Part shown: piece after piece, positions 35,911-44,108 of the stretch
How the letters are laid out: each line of letters opens with the position of its first letter
Numbering within the stretch: position 1 is the first letter of the stretch
Assembly: GCF_004001045.1 (NCBI RefSeq)
Contig: NZ_BIMK01000008.1
Location: forward strand, 1-47,508
Length of the DNA stretch: 47,508 nucleotides
Direction of reading: 5' to 3'
DNA from: Paenibacillus chibensis
GTDB lineage: Bacteria > Bacillota > Bacilli > Paenibacillales > Paenibacillaceae
Notes under the pieces: model-generated
The model's input: the letters and a program-made list of their open reading frames with translations, nothing else
The model's database searches: none
What the model was told of the DNA's origin: nothing
Made by a program: the position numbers and the translations under genes

Positions 35911-36705
35911 TTAAATCGTCTGAAACAGCGGACTTTCCTTGATGTAGTGAACGGGAATATCCGGGAACAGGGCCGCCAGTCGGATCGCCAGTGCTTTCAT
36001 GCCCGGTTCTTCGCTCTCTGCATGCCCCAGCACCATCAGCGCCTTTCGTTTTCCCTGACGAATAGCCTCTCTGACATACTCCGGCGTCTCCCACTCGGGC
36101 CCTTCGCCATAGATCACCAGCTCTGCATGCTCCTGTTCGAATAAAGGAATCGCCAGCGGTCCGCCGCCTCGATATCCTGCCAACAAGCCGATGCGGGTAC
36201 AGTTCATATCCAGGTCCCCAATGATCCGGATATGAGGAATATCCAGCCTCTCTTTGACATGGGCCGCAACGTCCCTGAGTGATGTAGGAGGGATGTCGAG
36301 AAGCGAAGCAGCAGGTTGATGGGCGCTGACATAAGGCTCCCAGGCCAACTCCCGGATCAAGCCCGCCGTGATGCCATCCGGCATGTAACGATGCCAGTAG
36401 TCATGAAAGCGGAAAACCGCGACGTTCGACGCTTCGATCCACCGCTGCTTCGCCTGAGCGATCCGATTCTCGCCGCCCTCCGTTTCGGCATCCTGATGCG
36501 AAAAAAACAAGCCTTCATGCGCTATGACCAGGTTTGCCTTCTTCGCCAGCGCTTGCTCGATCACCCGCCGGGTTGGCATGAAGGCCGTGACAATGCCGGT
36601 AACCTCCATTGACGGATGACCATACTTCAAGGTGTCGACCGTCTGCCCGAGTGTGCCGACAGGTTCAATCAGCTCATCCATGATCATTTGTACTGTCGTT
36701 GTCAT
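35911..36705 (-). CDS. Nif3-like dinuclear metal centre protein
   Basis: 264-residue soluble protein of the Nif3/YqfO family, which forms hexamers with a two-metal site; biochemical role unsettled. Likely ligands are in IAHEGLFFSHQD (about 57-68), FRFHDYWHR and, near the C-terminus, LGHAESEEPGM. These correspond to the usual His-rich and GHxxxE segments but differ from the standard HHP and HTNLD wording. The start at 36705 follows AGGGGG; the upstream open frame to 36774 is not needed. Its place between sugar importer genes and GH2 suggests a hydrolase-like role on imported glycosides, but that is inference. Confidence 0.84.
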   Translation of the reverse strand: MTTTVQMIMDELIEPVGTLGQTVDTLKYGHPSMEVTGIVTAFMPTRRVIEQALAKKANLVIAHEGLFFSHQDAETEGGENRIAQAKQRWIEASNVAVFRFHDYWHRYMPDGITAGLIRELAWEPYVSAHQPAASLLDIPPTSLRDVAAHVKERLDIPHIRIIGDLDMNCTRIGLLAGYRGGGPLAIPLFEQEHAELVIYGEGPEWETPEYVREAIRQGKRKALMVLGHAESEEPGMKALAIRLAALFPDIPVHYIKESPLFQTI

Positions 36706-36753
36706 GACTTCCCCCTCTTCCCCATCATGGATACTCAGCTCCCAATAGCAAGC

Positions 36754-36788
36754 AAAAAGGTCCTGAACATCCAAGGATGTCCAGGTCC
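36754..36788 (-). terminator. Mid-operon terminator or attenuating hairpin
   Basis: On the minus strand a 14-base stem with two mismatches (36788-36775 with 36772-36759) has a TT loop and is followed by five T. It sits just after the binding-protein gene and before the Nif3-like and GH2 genes, so it probably boosts lipoprotein mRNA relative to the downstream genes. Confidence 0.65.
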
Positions 36789-36812
36789 CTCTTCATGCCA
36801 GTACCGCAATGG

Positions 36813-38477
36813 TTAGTAGCCCAGCAGATTTTTCGTCTTGCCGAAAATGTCGTTGGACATTTGTACGTAACGGTCTGCACCGTTCGCTTTCACCTGCGCC
36901 ACATAACTGTCCCAGGAGGAATCGATGTTTTCCTGCCCTGTAATGAATTTGAGCGTCATGGTGCTGACATAGTCCATAAGCGGTTTGACGATCAGGTTCA
37001 TCTCTTCGGACTCGTCGTGGTTGCCCATGATCGGCGGTGCAACCTTGCGCGGCTCGCGGAATTGGTTAATCCGGGAGATATAATCCTTCTCGCCATCCGT
37101 CATCTTCGACATTCTCAGCTTGTTCGAACCGCCGTAAGCGATGTTTCCGTTGGCGAATCCGAGATCGACGTTGAGCTGCTTCGTTCCGGTATCCGCGTTC
37201 ACACCGTTATAGGTAATGTCCTTGTTCAGGACGATATTGCCGTCGCCATCCTTCGTATAGTTCTCTCCCTCATTGCCCCAAAGCGCGAAGGTTTGACCTT
37301 CGTCCGAGTACCAGAGCCAGTCGATAAAACGCAGCATTTTGATGAATCCGTCCTTACCCAGCTCTTTCAGCGCGTTTTCGCTGATCATCACGCCGTTTTC
37401 CAGACGGGAGTTTTCCACCTGAAGTTTGCCTTTCGGACCGCCTGGCTGCACGATCATATACAGATCGCTGTCCTTGACCTGCATTTTCGTTTTCGCTTCG
37501 GCCAGGAACTGATAGTTACCGTTGATGACGTAAGAATCGCCTTTATAAAACTTGGCTCGTGCTGTCTCATCGTTCTGTGTAAAAGATTCCGGATCGAGCA
37601 GACCATCCTTGATCAGCTTGTTGAAATAACTCACATAGGCTTTGTAATCCTCCGTACTATCCGCAAAATAGAACTCCTTTTTGTCTTCGTCGAATTTGAT
37701 GCCGTTCGCTTGCCCCCAACCGCCGGTCACTCCGAATTCCGCCGCGGCAATGTTGAGCGTCGATTTGCCTTCGTACTGGTCGGACCAGACGTATTTCGCT
37801 CCCGTATACGCTTTCACTTTTTTCAGCGCTTCGTAGAAGTCGTCGTAAGTCCAGTTCCCTTCGTTATCCACGTCAACGCCGGCCGCCTTGAATACGTCCT
37901 TGCGGATGACGTAGGAATATCCGCCGGCTGCGCCTTCCCACATGCCCGGGAGCACATAATACTTGCCGTCTGCCTGCATTTTTTGTTTCAGATCATCTTC
38001 CATATTCCATTTTTTCACGACATCCATATAATTCGGCATGTACTGCACCCAATCGCTGATCGGCACGATCTGGCCGCCGGCGACGAACGGACTTTCGTCA
38101 TACGTTTTCGGGATGATGTAAGGAGCGTCACCGGAATTGATGACCAGCGCTTTCTGATTGTCGTACTCCGTGCGTGCCGTAATCGAAAGCTTGAATTTCA
38201 CGTTTGTTTTTTCCTCGAGCGCGCTCCATAAGCGCCAATCGGCTTTGTACGGATAGGCTTCGTTGTCGCTGTACATCATCGAATACGTCACCGGTGTTTC
38301 CGAATGGAACGTTTTATCGACCCCGTAAGTGTAATCTTCTTTTGCCGGCGTATCAGTGCCTGAAGACGATGGATCCGGCGCGCTGCTGCTGTCTTTATCG
38401 GAATTCGAGCACGCGGTCACGGCAGCCACCAGCATCAACGCCAGCATCCCCCGAAACATTTTATTGATCGTTTTCAT
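36813..38477 (-). CDS. LplA/YtcQ-type substrate-binding lipoprotein
   Basis: 554-residue extracellular receptor of a CUT1 importer. The signal peptide ends in lipobox VTAC (Cys 23), followed by a Ser/Asp/Pro-rich linker (about 24-48). The long form (about 550 residues) and sequences such as LWSALEEKTNVKFK, GDAPYIIPKTYDESPF and YVLPGMWEGAAGGYSYVIRKD fit the LplA/YtcQ group. In Paenibacillus sp. JDR-2 members of this group belong to an aldouronate-utilisation cluster. Together with the GH3 and GH67 genes, a xylan-derived aldouronic acid is the likely ligand. It follows the LplC-type permease gene by about 115 bases. Confidence 0.92.
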   Translation of the reverse strand: MKTINKMFRGMLALMLVAAVTACSNSDKDSSSAPDPSSSGTDTPAKEDYTYGVDKTFHSETPVTYSMMYSDNEAYPYKADWRLWSALEEKTNVKFKLSITARTEYDNQKALVINSGDAPYIIPKTYDESPFVAGGQIVPISDWVQYMPNYMDVVKKWNMEDDLKQKMQADGKYYVLPGMWEGAAGGYSYVIRKDVFKAAGVDVDNEGNWTYDDFYEALKKVKAYTGAKYVWSDQYEGKSTLNIAAAEFGVTGGWGQANGIKFDEDKKEFYFADSTEDYKAYVSYFNKLIKDGLLDPESFTQNDETARAKFYKGDSYVINGNYQFLAEAKTKMQVKDSDLYMIVQPGGPKGKLQVENSRLENGVMISENALKELGKDGFIKMLRFIDWLWYSDEGQTFALWGNEGENYTKDGDGNIVLNKDITYNGVNADTGTKQLNVDLGFANGNIAYGGSNKLRMSKMTDGEKDYISRINQFREPRKVAPPIMGNHDESEEMNLIVKPLMDYVSTMTLKFITGQENIDSSWDSYVAQVKANGADRYVQMSNDIFGKTKNLLGY

Positions 38478-38593
38478 AATGACCTCCCACGCTTTATTAA
38501 GATGGCAAAGCTTCTATATAGAACGGACAGCCCCGTCGCTATCGTCCCTCTCTGTCGAAAGGGAGCGGGAACATCCGGCTATACCCACTTGTA

Positions 38594-39466
38594 CTAGCCT
38601 TTGACCGAACCGATCATCATCCCCTGCACGAAGTATTTTTGCACAAACGGATAGATGCAGATGATCGGCAGAGAAGTCAGAACCATGGCCGTCGATTTGA
38701 TCGTTGCCGCGATTTGGCTGGACGCTTCCGAACTGGCTCCGACCTCAGTCGGGCTCACCGCATTATCGATGATCTGCCGCAGGTACAGTGCGATCGGCCA
38801 TTTTTCCTTGGATTGCAGGAACAAGGACGGGCCGAACCAGTTGTTCCAAATGCCCACGATACAAAATAACACCATCGTCGCCATGATCGGTTTGGACAAA
38901 GGCAGGACGATTCGGGTAAAAATGCCGTAAACGCCCAGCCCGTCAACCTTGGCTGCCTCCTCAATCTCACACGGAATGTTCGCAAAAAACGTTTTTACCA
39001 AAATGACGTTAAACGCACTGATCGCTCCGGGAATAATAATCGCCCACATGGTGTCGCGCATATGCAGCGTTTTGGCCACGAGCACATAGTTAGGAATCAG
39101 ACCGCCGCCGAAGTACATCGTAAACAGCACGAACGGGATGAAAAATTTGTTCAGACGGAGCTTTTCCTTGGAGAGCGGGTAGGCCAGCACCGCCGTGCCG
39201 AGCACGGAAATGAACGTCCCGAGCACCGAATATAGAACCGTGTTGCCGTAATAGCGGAAGAAATCCGGCTTACTCAACAGAAGCTTGTAAGTCTGAGCCG
39301 TAAAATCAATCGGGAATATCGTGACCTTACCGGCATAAATGGCAGCCTCGGAACTGAAAGACTGGGAGACCAGGTAGAGAAACGGATACAGCGTGATGGC
39401 TACCACTAGCAGCATGACGAATCCGTTCAGTACCTGGAATACCCGGTAGGAAGCTTGAGTTTTCAC
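38594..39466 (-). CDS. ABC transporter permease, LplC/YtcP type
   Basis: 290-residue integral membrane subunit with about six segments. The EAA loop reads EEAAKVDGLGVYGIFTRIVLPLSKP, and the C-terminus VQKYFVQGMMIGSVKG is typical of LplC/YtcP permeases. The frame is open to 39529, overlapping the preceding gene, but a GTG at 39466 with AGGAGA nine bases upstream gives MKTQASYRVFQVLNG and removes the overlap. Works with the LplB-type permease and the lipoprotein. No ATPase gene is present. Confidence 0.92.
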   Translation of the reverse strand: MKTQASYRVFQVLNGFVMLLVVAITLYPFLYLVSQSFSSEAAIYAGKVTIFPIDFTAQTYKLLLSKPDFFRYYGNTVLYSVLGTFISVLGTAVLAYPLSKEKLRLNKFFIPFVLFTMYFGGGLIPNYVLVAKTLHMRDTMWAIIIPGAISAFNVILVKTFFANIPCEIEEAAKVDGLGVYGIFTRIVLPLSKPIMATMVLFCIVGIWNNWFGPSLFLQSKEKWPIALYLRQIIDNAVSPTEVGASSEASSQIAATIKSTAMVLTSLPIICIYPFVQKYFVQGMMIGSVKG

Positions 39467-39482
39467 GGGTATCTTCTCCTTT

Positions 39483-40424
39483 CTACCATAGACTGGATTT
39501 GGTGGTTTTGCGGGATACGTAGTTGGCAATCGTCACCAGAATGAGGCCGATGATGCCTTCGAATAATCCTACGGCAGTGGCATAGCTGAAGCTGCCTCCG
39601 TTGATCCCGATTCGGTACACATAGGTGGAAATGACATCTCCCGTCTCATAAGTCAAAGGATTATAGAGCAAGAGAATTTTCTCGAAGTTCGACCCCAGAA
39701 TGCTTCCGATGTCGAGAATGAGCAGGGTCATGATGGTCGGCAGGATGCCCGGTATCGTTACATGCCAAGCCAGTCGCAAGCGGCTCGCGCCGTCGATTTT
39801 GGCCGCTTCGTACAGTTCTGTATTGATGCCGGTCATGGCCGCCAGATACAGGATCGTTCCCCAGCCAAGCGCCTGCCAGATGCCAGACGAAATGTAGATG
39901 GTCGGAAACCATTGCGGCAGGGATATGAAAGCGAGCTTCGTAAGTCCCAGATGCTGCAGCAGCGTGTTGACCGGTCCGTTTAGGGAGAGGATCTCTTTCA
40001 CCATTCCCGCGACGATGACCGTGGAGATGAAGTGGGGCAGATAAGAAACGGTCTGCACGAACTTTTTGATCCCTATATTTTTCAGCTCGTTAAGCAGCAG
40101 TGCAAAAATCAGGGTCAGCGGAAAACGGAAGAGCAGATAGAATATGCTGAGAGAAAGGTTGTTCCGAAAAGCTCTCCAAAAGGTCGGATCCTTCATGAAC
40201 ATTTGAAAATATTTGAATCCGACCCACTCCGTCCCCAGGAAATTGGGGCCTCCGACATATTTGCGAAATGCAATGATGTTTCCAAGCATGGGGGCATATT
40301 TAAAGATCAGAAAATAGGCGACCGGGATGATCAAAAAAGAATACAGTACCCACTCCTTCCTCACATGCTGCAGGAGCGTGTCGTTCTCTCTTGCTTTCGT
40401 ACGTTTTCGGACCATGCCAAGCAT
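39483..40424 (-). CDS. ABC transporter permease, LplB/YteP type
   Basis: 313-residue membrane subunit with about six segments. It begins with a basic stretch and EWVLYSFLIIPVAYFLIFKYAPMLG, and its EAA loop is YEAAKIDGASRLRLAWHVTIPGILP. LplB/YteP-like features include FGFKYF-type GFKYFQMFM and TGDVISTYVYRIGI. GGAGGTG lies seven bases before the ATG. It follows the GH3 gene by 93 bases without an obvious terminator and is followed by the partner permease after 16 bases. Confidence 0.93.
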   Translation of the reverse strand: MLGMVRKRTKARENDTLLQHVRKEWVLYSFLIIPVAYFLIFKYAPMLGNIIAFRKYVGGPNFLGTEWVGFKYFQMFMKDPTFWRAFRNNLSLSIFYLLFRFPLTLIFALLLNELKNIGIKKFVQTVSYLPHFISTVIVAGMVKEILSLNGPVNTLLQHLGLTKLAFISLPQWFPTIYISSGIWQALGWGTILYLAAMTGINTELYEAAKIDGASRLRLAWHVTIPGILPTIMTLLILDIGSILGSNFEKILLLYNPLTYETGDVISTYVYRIGINGGSFSYATAVGLFEGIIGLILVTIANYVSRKTTKSSLW

Positions 40425-40517
40425 GATCCATCACCTCCTTGTCTATCGTTTGCGTCCGCTGCCATAGATCCGGCTCAACTTTGACCTATCCTGTTTATCC
40501 GTTTAGGCACGGCCCAT

Positions 40518-42671
40518 TTACGCGTGGCTCACGGTATCCGCGACCAATTTGAACACTGCAGGCTCTTTACCGGATAATTCCACGCTTCGGCGGTCCGGTT
40601 GGGAAGTGCCGATATACAAGGTATACTCGCCCGTTTCCACCTTGGACACCCCGTTTTCATCGCACAAGGCGAAAGCTTCCTTCGGAAGGACAAGCTCCAC
40701 TTGAGCTGCCTCTTGCGGTTTAAGATGCACCTTACGGAAGGCCTTCAGCTGCGGATGAGGCGTCCCTTCACGGTTCGCTTTGACATAAACCTGGAGCACC
40801 TCGCCGCCGGCCCATTCGCCCTTGTTCTCAATGCGTGCCGTCACCCGAATGCCGTTCTCCGTAATCTTGTCGCTGCTCAGGCGGATGGAATCCACCGTGA
40901 AATCGGAATAGCTAAGCCCGAAACCAAATGGATAAAGAGCTTCATTGTCCATATAGCGGTAGGTCCGGTTCTTCATTGAATAATCGGTGAAATCAGGCAG
41001 CTCCTCCGTCGTGCGGTAGAAGGTTACCGGCAATTTCCCCTCCGGCGAGAACTCCCCGAAAACGGCTTCGGCGATCGCTCGGCCGCCTTGGGCGCCAGGG
41101 TACCATCCTTGAAGAATGGCGGAGACGTTCCGGTCCGCGTATTCAACGGCCAATGCGCTCCCGGACAACAGCACGAGCACGACCGGCTTGCCGCTCTCTT
41201 GAACGACCTGGAGCAGCTCTTCCTGCAAGCCCGGTAGACGCAGGTCCTCTTTGTCGCCGCTCACGAACGGATTGCCGGTGTCCCCCTCCTCGCCTTCCAG
41301 CCCGGCATCCAGCCCAAGGCATAGAATGACGACATCGCTTTCCGCGCATACCGCTTTCGCTTCCGAGATCCGATCATTCGCTTGGGCGAGCGGGCTCACT
41401 CTGTCTTTGAACAAATGACAGCCTTCGGAATAAAGCACCCGCACATCGTCACCCAGATAATCCTGGATGCCTTCAACGACCGTAACATAACGGGATGCCG
41501 TGCCTTCATAATTGCCTACCAGTGCCCGCCGGTTGTTAGCATTGGGACCGATGACGCCCACCGTTTTCAGCTTGTTCGGATCAAGAGGCAGCAGCCCGTC
41601 GTTTTTCAGTAAAACGAGGCATTCCCGCGCAGCCTTCAGATTCAACTCGCGCACCCGCGCAGAATCTGTCTCGAGGTAGCTGATAGCGGAATACGGAACC
41701 TTTTCCGGCTCATCGAACAATCCCAGCTTCATACGGGTGGTGAACAGCCGGATGACCGCCTGATCAATCTTCGCTTCCGTGACCAGCCCCTGCTCTACAG
41801 CCTCCAGAAGGAAAACAAACAGGCTGCCGCAGTTCAGGTCACAACCCCGGTTTACGGCCAGCGCTACCGATTCGACCTCGTTTGCCGTTACCTTGTGCTG
41901 CTCATGAAAATCCCGGATCGCCCAGCAGTCGGACACCACATGTCCGTCAAATCCCCATTCGCCGCGAAGAATTTGTTCGAGAAGCAGTTCGCTCCCGCAG
42001 CAGGGCTCGTCGTTGGTCCGGTTATAGGCTCCCATGACGGCCTCCACATCGGCTTCCTGAACGCATGCCCGGAATGCCGGCAGGTACGTCTCATGGAGAT
42101 CCTGATTTGACACAACGGCGTTGAAGCGGTGACGCTGATCCTCCGGACCCGAGTGGACCGCAAAATGCTTGGCGCAGGCTGCGACCTTCAGATAGTCCTC
42201 ATCGTCGCCTTGAAGCCCTTTGATGAACCTGACGGCAAGACGGGAGGTTAGAAAAGGATCCTCACCATAGGTTTCATGCCCCCGGCCCCAGCGCGGATCG
42301 CGAAAAATGTTCACATTGGGCGCCCACATGGTCAATCCTTTATAAATATCTGTATCTCCAAATTGCTGCTGCATATTGAATTTGGCTCGGGCTTCCGTTG
42401 AAACCGCATCGGCTACCTCTTCAAGCAGTTCTTCGTCAAACGTCGCCGCCAGGCCGATTGCCTGGGGAAATATCGTTGCCGTTCCGGCCCTTGCCACACC
42501 ATGAAGCCCTTCATTCCACCAGTTGTACGCTTGAATGTTCAGTCGTTCGATCGCCGGTGCCGCATGAAGCATCTGATATACCTTTTCCTTCAACGTCATT
42601 TTCCCGACCAATTGTTGGGCTCTTTCTTTGTAATGCTTGATTTTGTCGGAGTTTTTCGTCATATGAGGCAT
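40518..42671 (-). CDS. Glycoside hydrolase family 3, beta-xylosidase-like
   Basis: Intracellular 717-residue GH3 enzyme without signal peptide. The N-terminal barrel has WWNEGLHGVARAG (about 51-63), AKHFAVHSGPEDQRH (about 167-181) and GHVVSDCWAI with the nucleophile Asp 248. The beta-sandwich domain (about 330-560) contains GVIGPNANNRRALVGNYEG and the C-terminal fibronectin-like domain has YPFGFGLSYSDF. The WWNEGLHGVAR and VVSDCWAI wording is seen in beta-xylosidase/arabinosidase members, but a beta-glucosidase role cannot be excluded. It is the first gene of the importer-Nif3-GH2 run, divergent from an AraC regulator and preceded by a cre-like site. Confidence 0.92.
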   Translation of the reverse strand: MPHMTKNSDKIKHYKERAQQLVGKMTLKEKVYQMLHAAPAIERLNIQAYNWWNEGLHGVARAGTATIFPQAIGLAATFDEELLEEVADAVSTEARAKFNMQQQFGDTDIYKGLTMWAPNVNIFRDPRWGRGHETYGEDPFLTSRLAVRFIKGLQGDDEDYLKVAACAKHFAVHSGPEDQRHRFNAVVSNQDLHETYLPAFRACVQEADVEAVMGAYNRTNDEPCCGSELLLEQILRGEWGFDGHVVSDCWAIRDFHEQHKVTANEVESVALAVNRGCDLNCGSLFVFLLEAVEQGLVTEAKIDQAVIRLFTTRMKLGLFDEPEKVPYSAISYLETDSARVRELNLKAARECLVLLKNDGLLPLDPNKLKTVGVIGPNANNRRALVGNYEGTASRYVTVVEGIQDYLGDDVRVLYSEGCHLFKDRVSPLAQANDRISEAKAVCAESDVVILCLGLDAGLEGEEGDTGNPFVSGDKEDLRLPGLQEELLQVVQESGKPVVLVLLSGSALAVEYADRNVSAILQGWYPGAQGGRAIAEAVFGEFSPEGKLPVTFYRTTEELPDFTDYSMKNRTYRYMDNEALYPFGFGLSYSDFTVDSIRLSSDKITENGIRVTARIENKGEWAGGEVLQVYVKANREGTPHPQLKAFRKVHLKPQEAAQVELVLPKEAFALCDENGVSKVETGEYTLYIGTSQPDRRSVELSGKEPAVFKLVADTVSHA

Positions 42672-42879
42672 GATTTACATCCACTCTCACTTTCTGCTTA
42701 TGTTTTTCTACTGAGGATGCTTATACTTCATTTTTTGGTGCTTATGGAATTTTCTTTGTACATTGTCACGCTTTAAAACAGCAACATATGGTATAATCCA
42801 TTTACCGATTCCAAGCGGAGTCAGACGGAGATCCATCAGAAACCCCAGAATGAATACGGTTACAATTTGTATTTCCTTG

Positions 42880-42893
42880 CGTAATCGCTTTCA
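42880..42893 (-). promoter_or_regulatory. cre-like catabolite repression site
   Basis: The minus strand reads TGAAAGCGATTACG, 13 of 14 positions of the cre consensus TGWAANCGNTNWCA. It starts right after the -10 of the GH3 operon, so CcpA binding would block transcription there. It could also affect the divergent AraC gene. Confidence 0.62.
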
Positions 42894-42921
42894 TTTATAC
42901 ATTAATTATAATGATTTTGAA
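42894..42921 (-). promoter_or_regulatory. Candidate promoter of the GH3-importer operon
   Basis: On the minus strand TTCAAA (42921-42916) and TATAAA (42899-42894) are separated by 16 bases. The cre-like site follows directly. A second TATAAT lies in the same stretch but lacks a good -35. The rest of the 42672-42998 gap shows no gene; it presumably also holds the AraC binding sites. Confidence 0.4.
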
Positions 42922-42998
42922 TTTTCTTACTGCTTGATTTTTGCGTTCCACTGATCAATTATTGCTATTTCTGAATTCTAAGAAAGGCGGTTACCGAT

Positions 42999-43874
42999 AT
43001 GATTGAGATTCTCGAAGGCACACGTGAAACCGTGTCATACAGTCCGCATTTTCGCGTTCGGCTTTACTTGAACCAGGAAACGGAGAACTACCCGATCCAC
43101 TGGCATCCGGCCGCGGAAGTCATCATGCCTCTGGAAAATATTTATACGGCCGTCGTCATTGGCGAACGGCATGTCCTGAACCCCGGCGACATTATCGTCA
43201 TCCCTCCCGGCGAGCTGCATGAGCTGTTCGCACCCGATTCCGGCAAACGCATTATTCTGCAGTTTGACAGCGCGATGCTCTACCAGCTGGAAGGTTTTTC
43301 TTCCAGCTTGTCCCTGCTTGGCTCCAGCATTGTAATCAGGTCCGGGGAAAATAACGATTTGCACGCCAGCTTGAAAGCCCTTCTTCTGCGGATCATGAAT
43401 GAGTACTTTAGTGATCAGCCGCTCAAGGAAGCGGCAGCCTTTTCCCTTCTGATTCAGTTTTTTGTCCAACTCGGCCGCAACTACGTGCTTGGAGAGAATC
43501 GTTTTCCCAATACCCGCAGCCGGAAGCAGCATGCTTATGTCGAAATGTTCCTGGAGATTTGCGCCTACATTAACGATCATTGCACGGAAGACATCACCAT
43601 CGATCATGTCGCTGAGAGGGCGGGCTTCAGCAAATTTCATTTCATCCGGTTGTTCAAGCAGTTTACCGGCTCCTCGTATTACACCTATCTCAACAAGAGA
43701 AAAATCATGCACGCAGAAAAGCTGCTGATGGATCCGAATATCACCATTACCGAGGTCGCCATGAAATCGGGCTTCGTCAGTCTCGCCACCTTTAACCGAG
43801 TCTTCAAATCCTACAAAAAATGTACCCCGAGCCAGTTTAAAAACCTGGAAGGGATACACCGGACGAATCCCTGA
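42999..43874 (+). CDS. AraC-family transcriptional regulator
   Basis: 291-residue regulator. The N-terminal cupin-like sugar-sensing domain (about 15-150) has NYPIHWHPAAEVIMPLEN and GDIIVIPPGELHEL. The C-terminal double HTH (about 190-285) has DITIDHVAERAGFSKFHFIRLFKQFTG and ITITEVAMKSGFVSLATFNRVFKSY. AAAGGCGG precedes the ATG. It is divergent from the GH3 operon, so it is the probable inducer-responsive activator of xylo-oligosaccharide uptake. Ligand not known. Confidence 0.94.
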   Translation: MIEILEGTRETVSYSPHFRVRLYLNQETENYPIHWHPAAEVIMPLENIYTAVVIGERHVLNPGDIIVIPPGELHELFAPDSGKRIILQFDSAMLYQLEGFSSSLSLLGSSIVIRSGENNDLHASLKALLLRIMNEYFSDQPLKEAAAFSLLIQFFVQLGRNYVLGENRFPNTRSRKQHAYVEMFLEICAYINDHCTEDITIDHVAERAGFSKFHFIRLFKQFTGSSYYTYLNKRKIMHAEKLLMDPNITITEVAMKSGFVSLATFNRVFKSYKKCTPSQFKNLEGIHRTNP

Positions 43875-43880
43875 AAAACA

Positions 43881-43938
43881 AAAAAAGACTGCAGTCCAGG
43901 CAAGAGTCGAAACTCTACCTAACAGCAGTCCTTTTTTG
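43881..43938. terminator. Bidirectional terminator between araC-type and GH67 genes
   Basis: AAAAAGACTGC pairs with GCAGTCCTTTTTT, enclosing a second small stem AGAGT-CGAA-ACTCT. T runs on both strands suit the convergent genes. The bases from 43939 to 44108 show no gene. Confidence 0.75.
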
Positions 43939-44108
43939 TATTATAAGCCTGAGTTTGCACCCCGTGTGCTCCCAGTGTAGAGGTGTCTCGTTGCCTCGCA
44001 GAGGTTCAGCTAGTTCATGCTCTGATTAGCCGCGTGCGTTTATCCACATGCCATCCTCCCTCTCCAACCAGCATGGACAACGCCGAGCACTCTCCTATGG
44101 TGGATACA

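Noticed and set aside
36777..38231. Plus-strand frame of 484 codons opposite the LplA-type lipoprotein gene
   Set aside because: The minus-strand gene has a signal peptide, lipobox and family match; the plus frame mirrors its codon usage.
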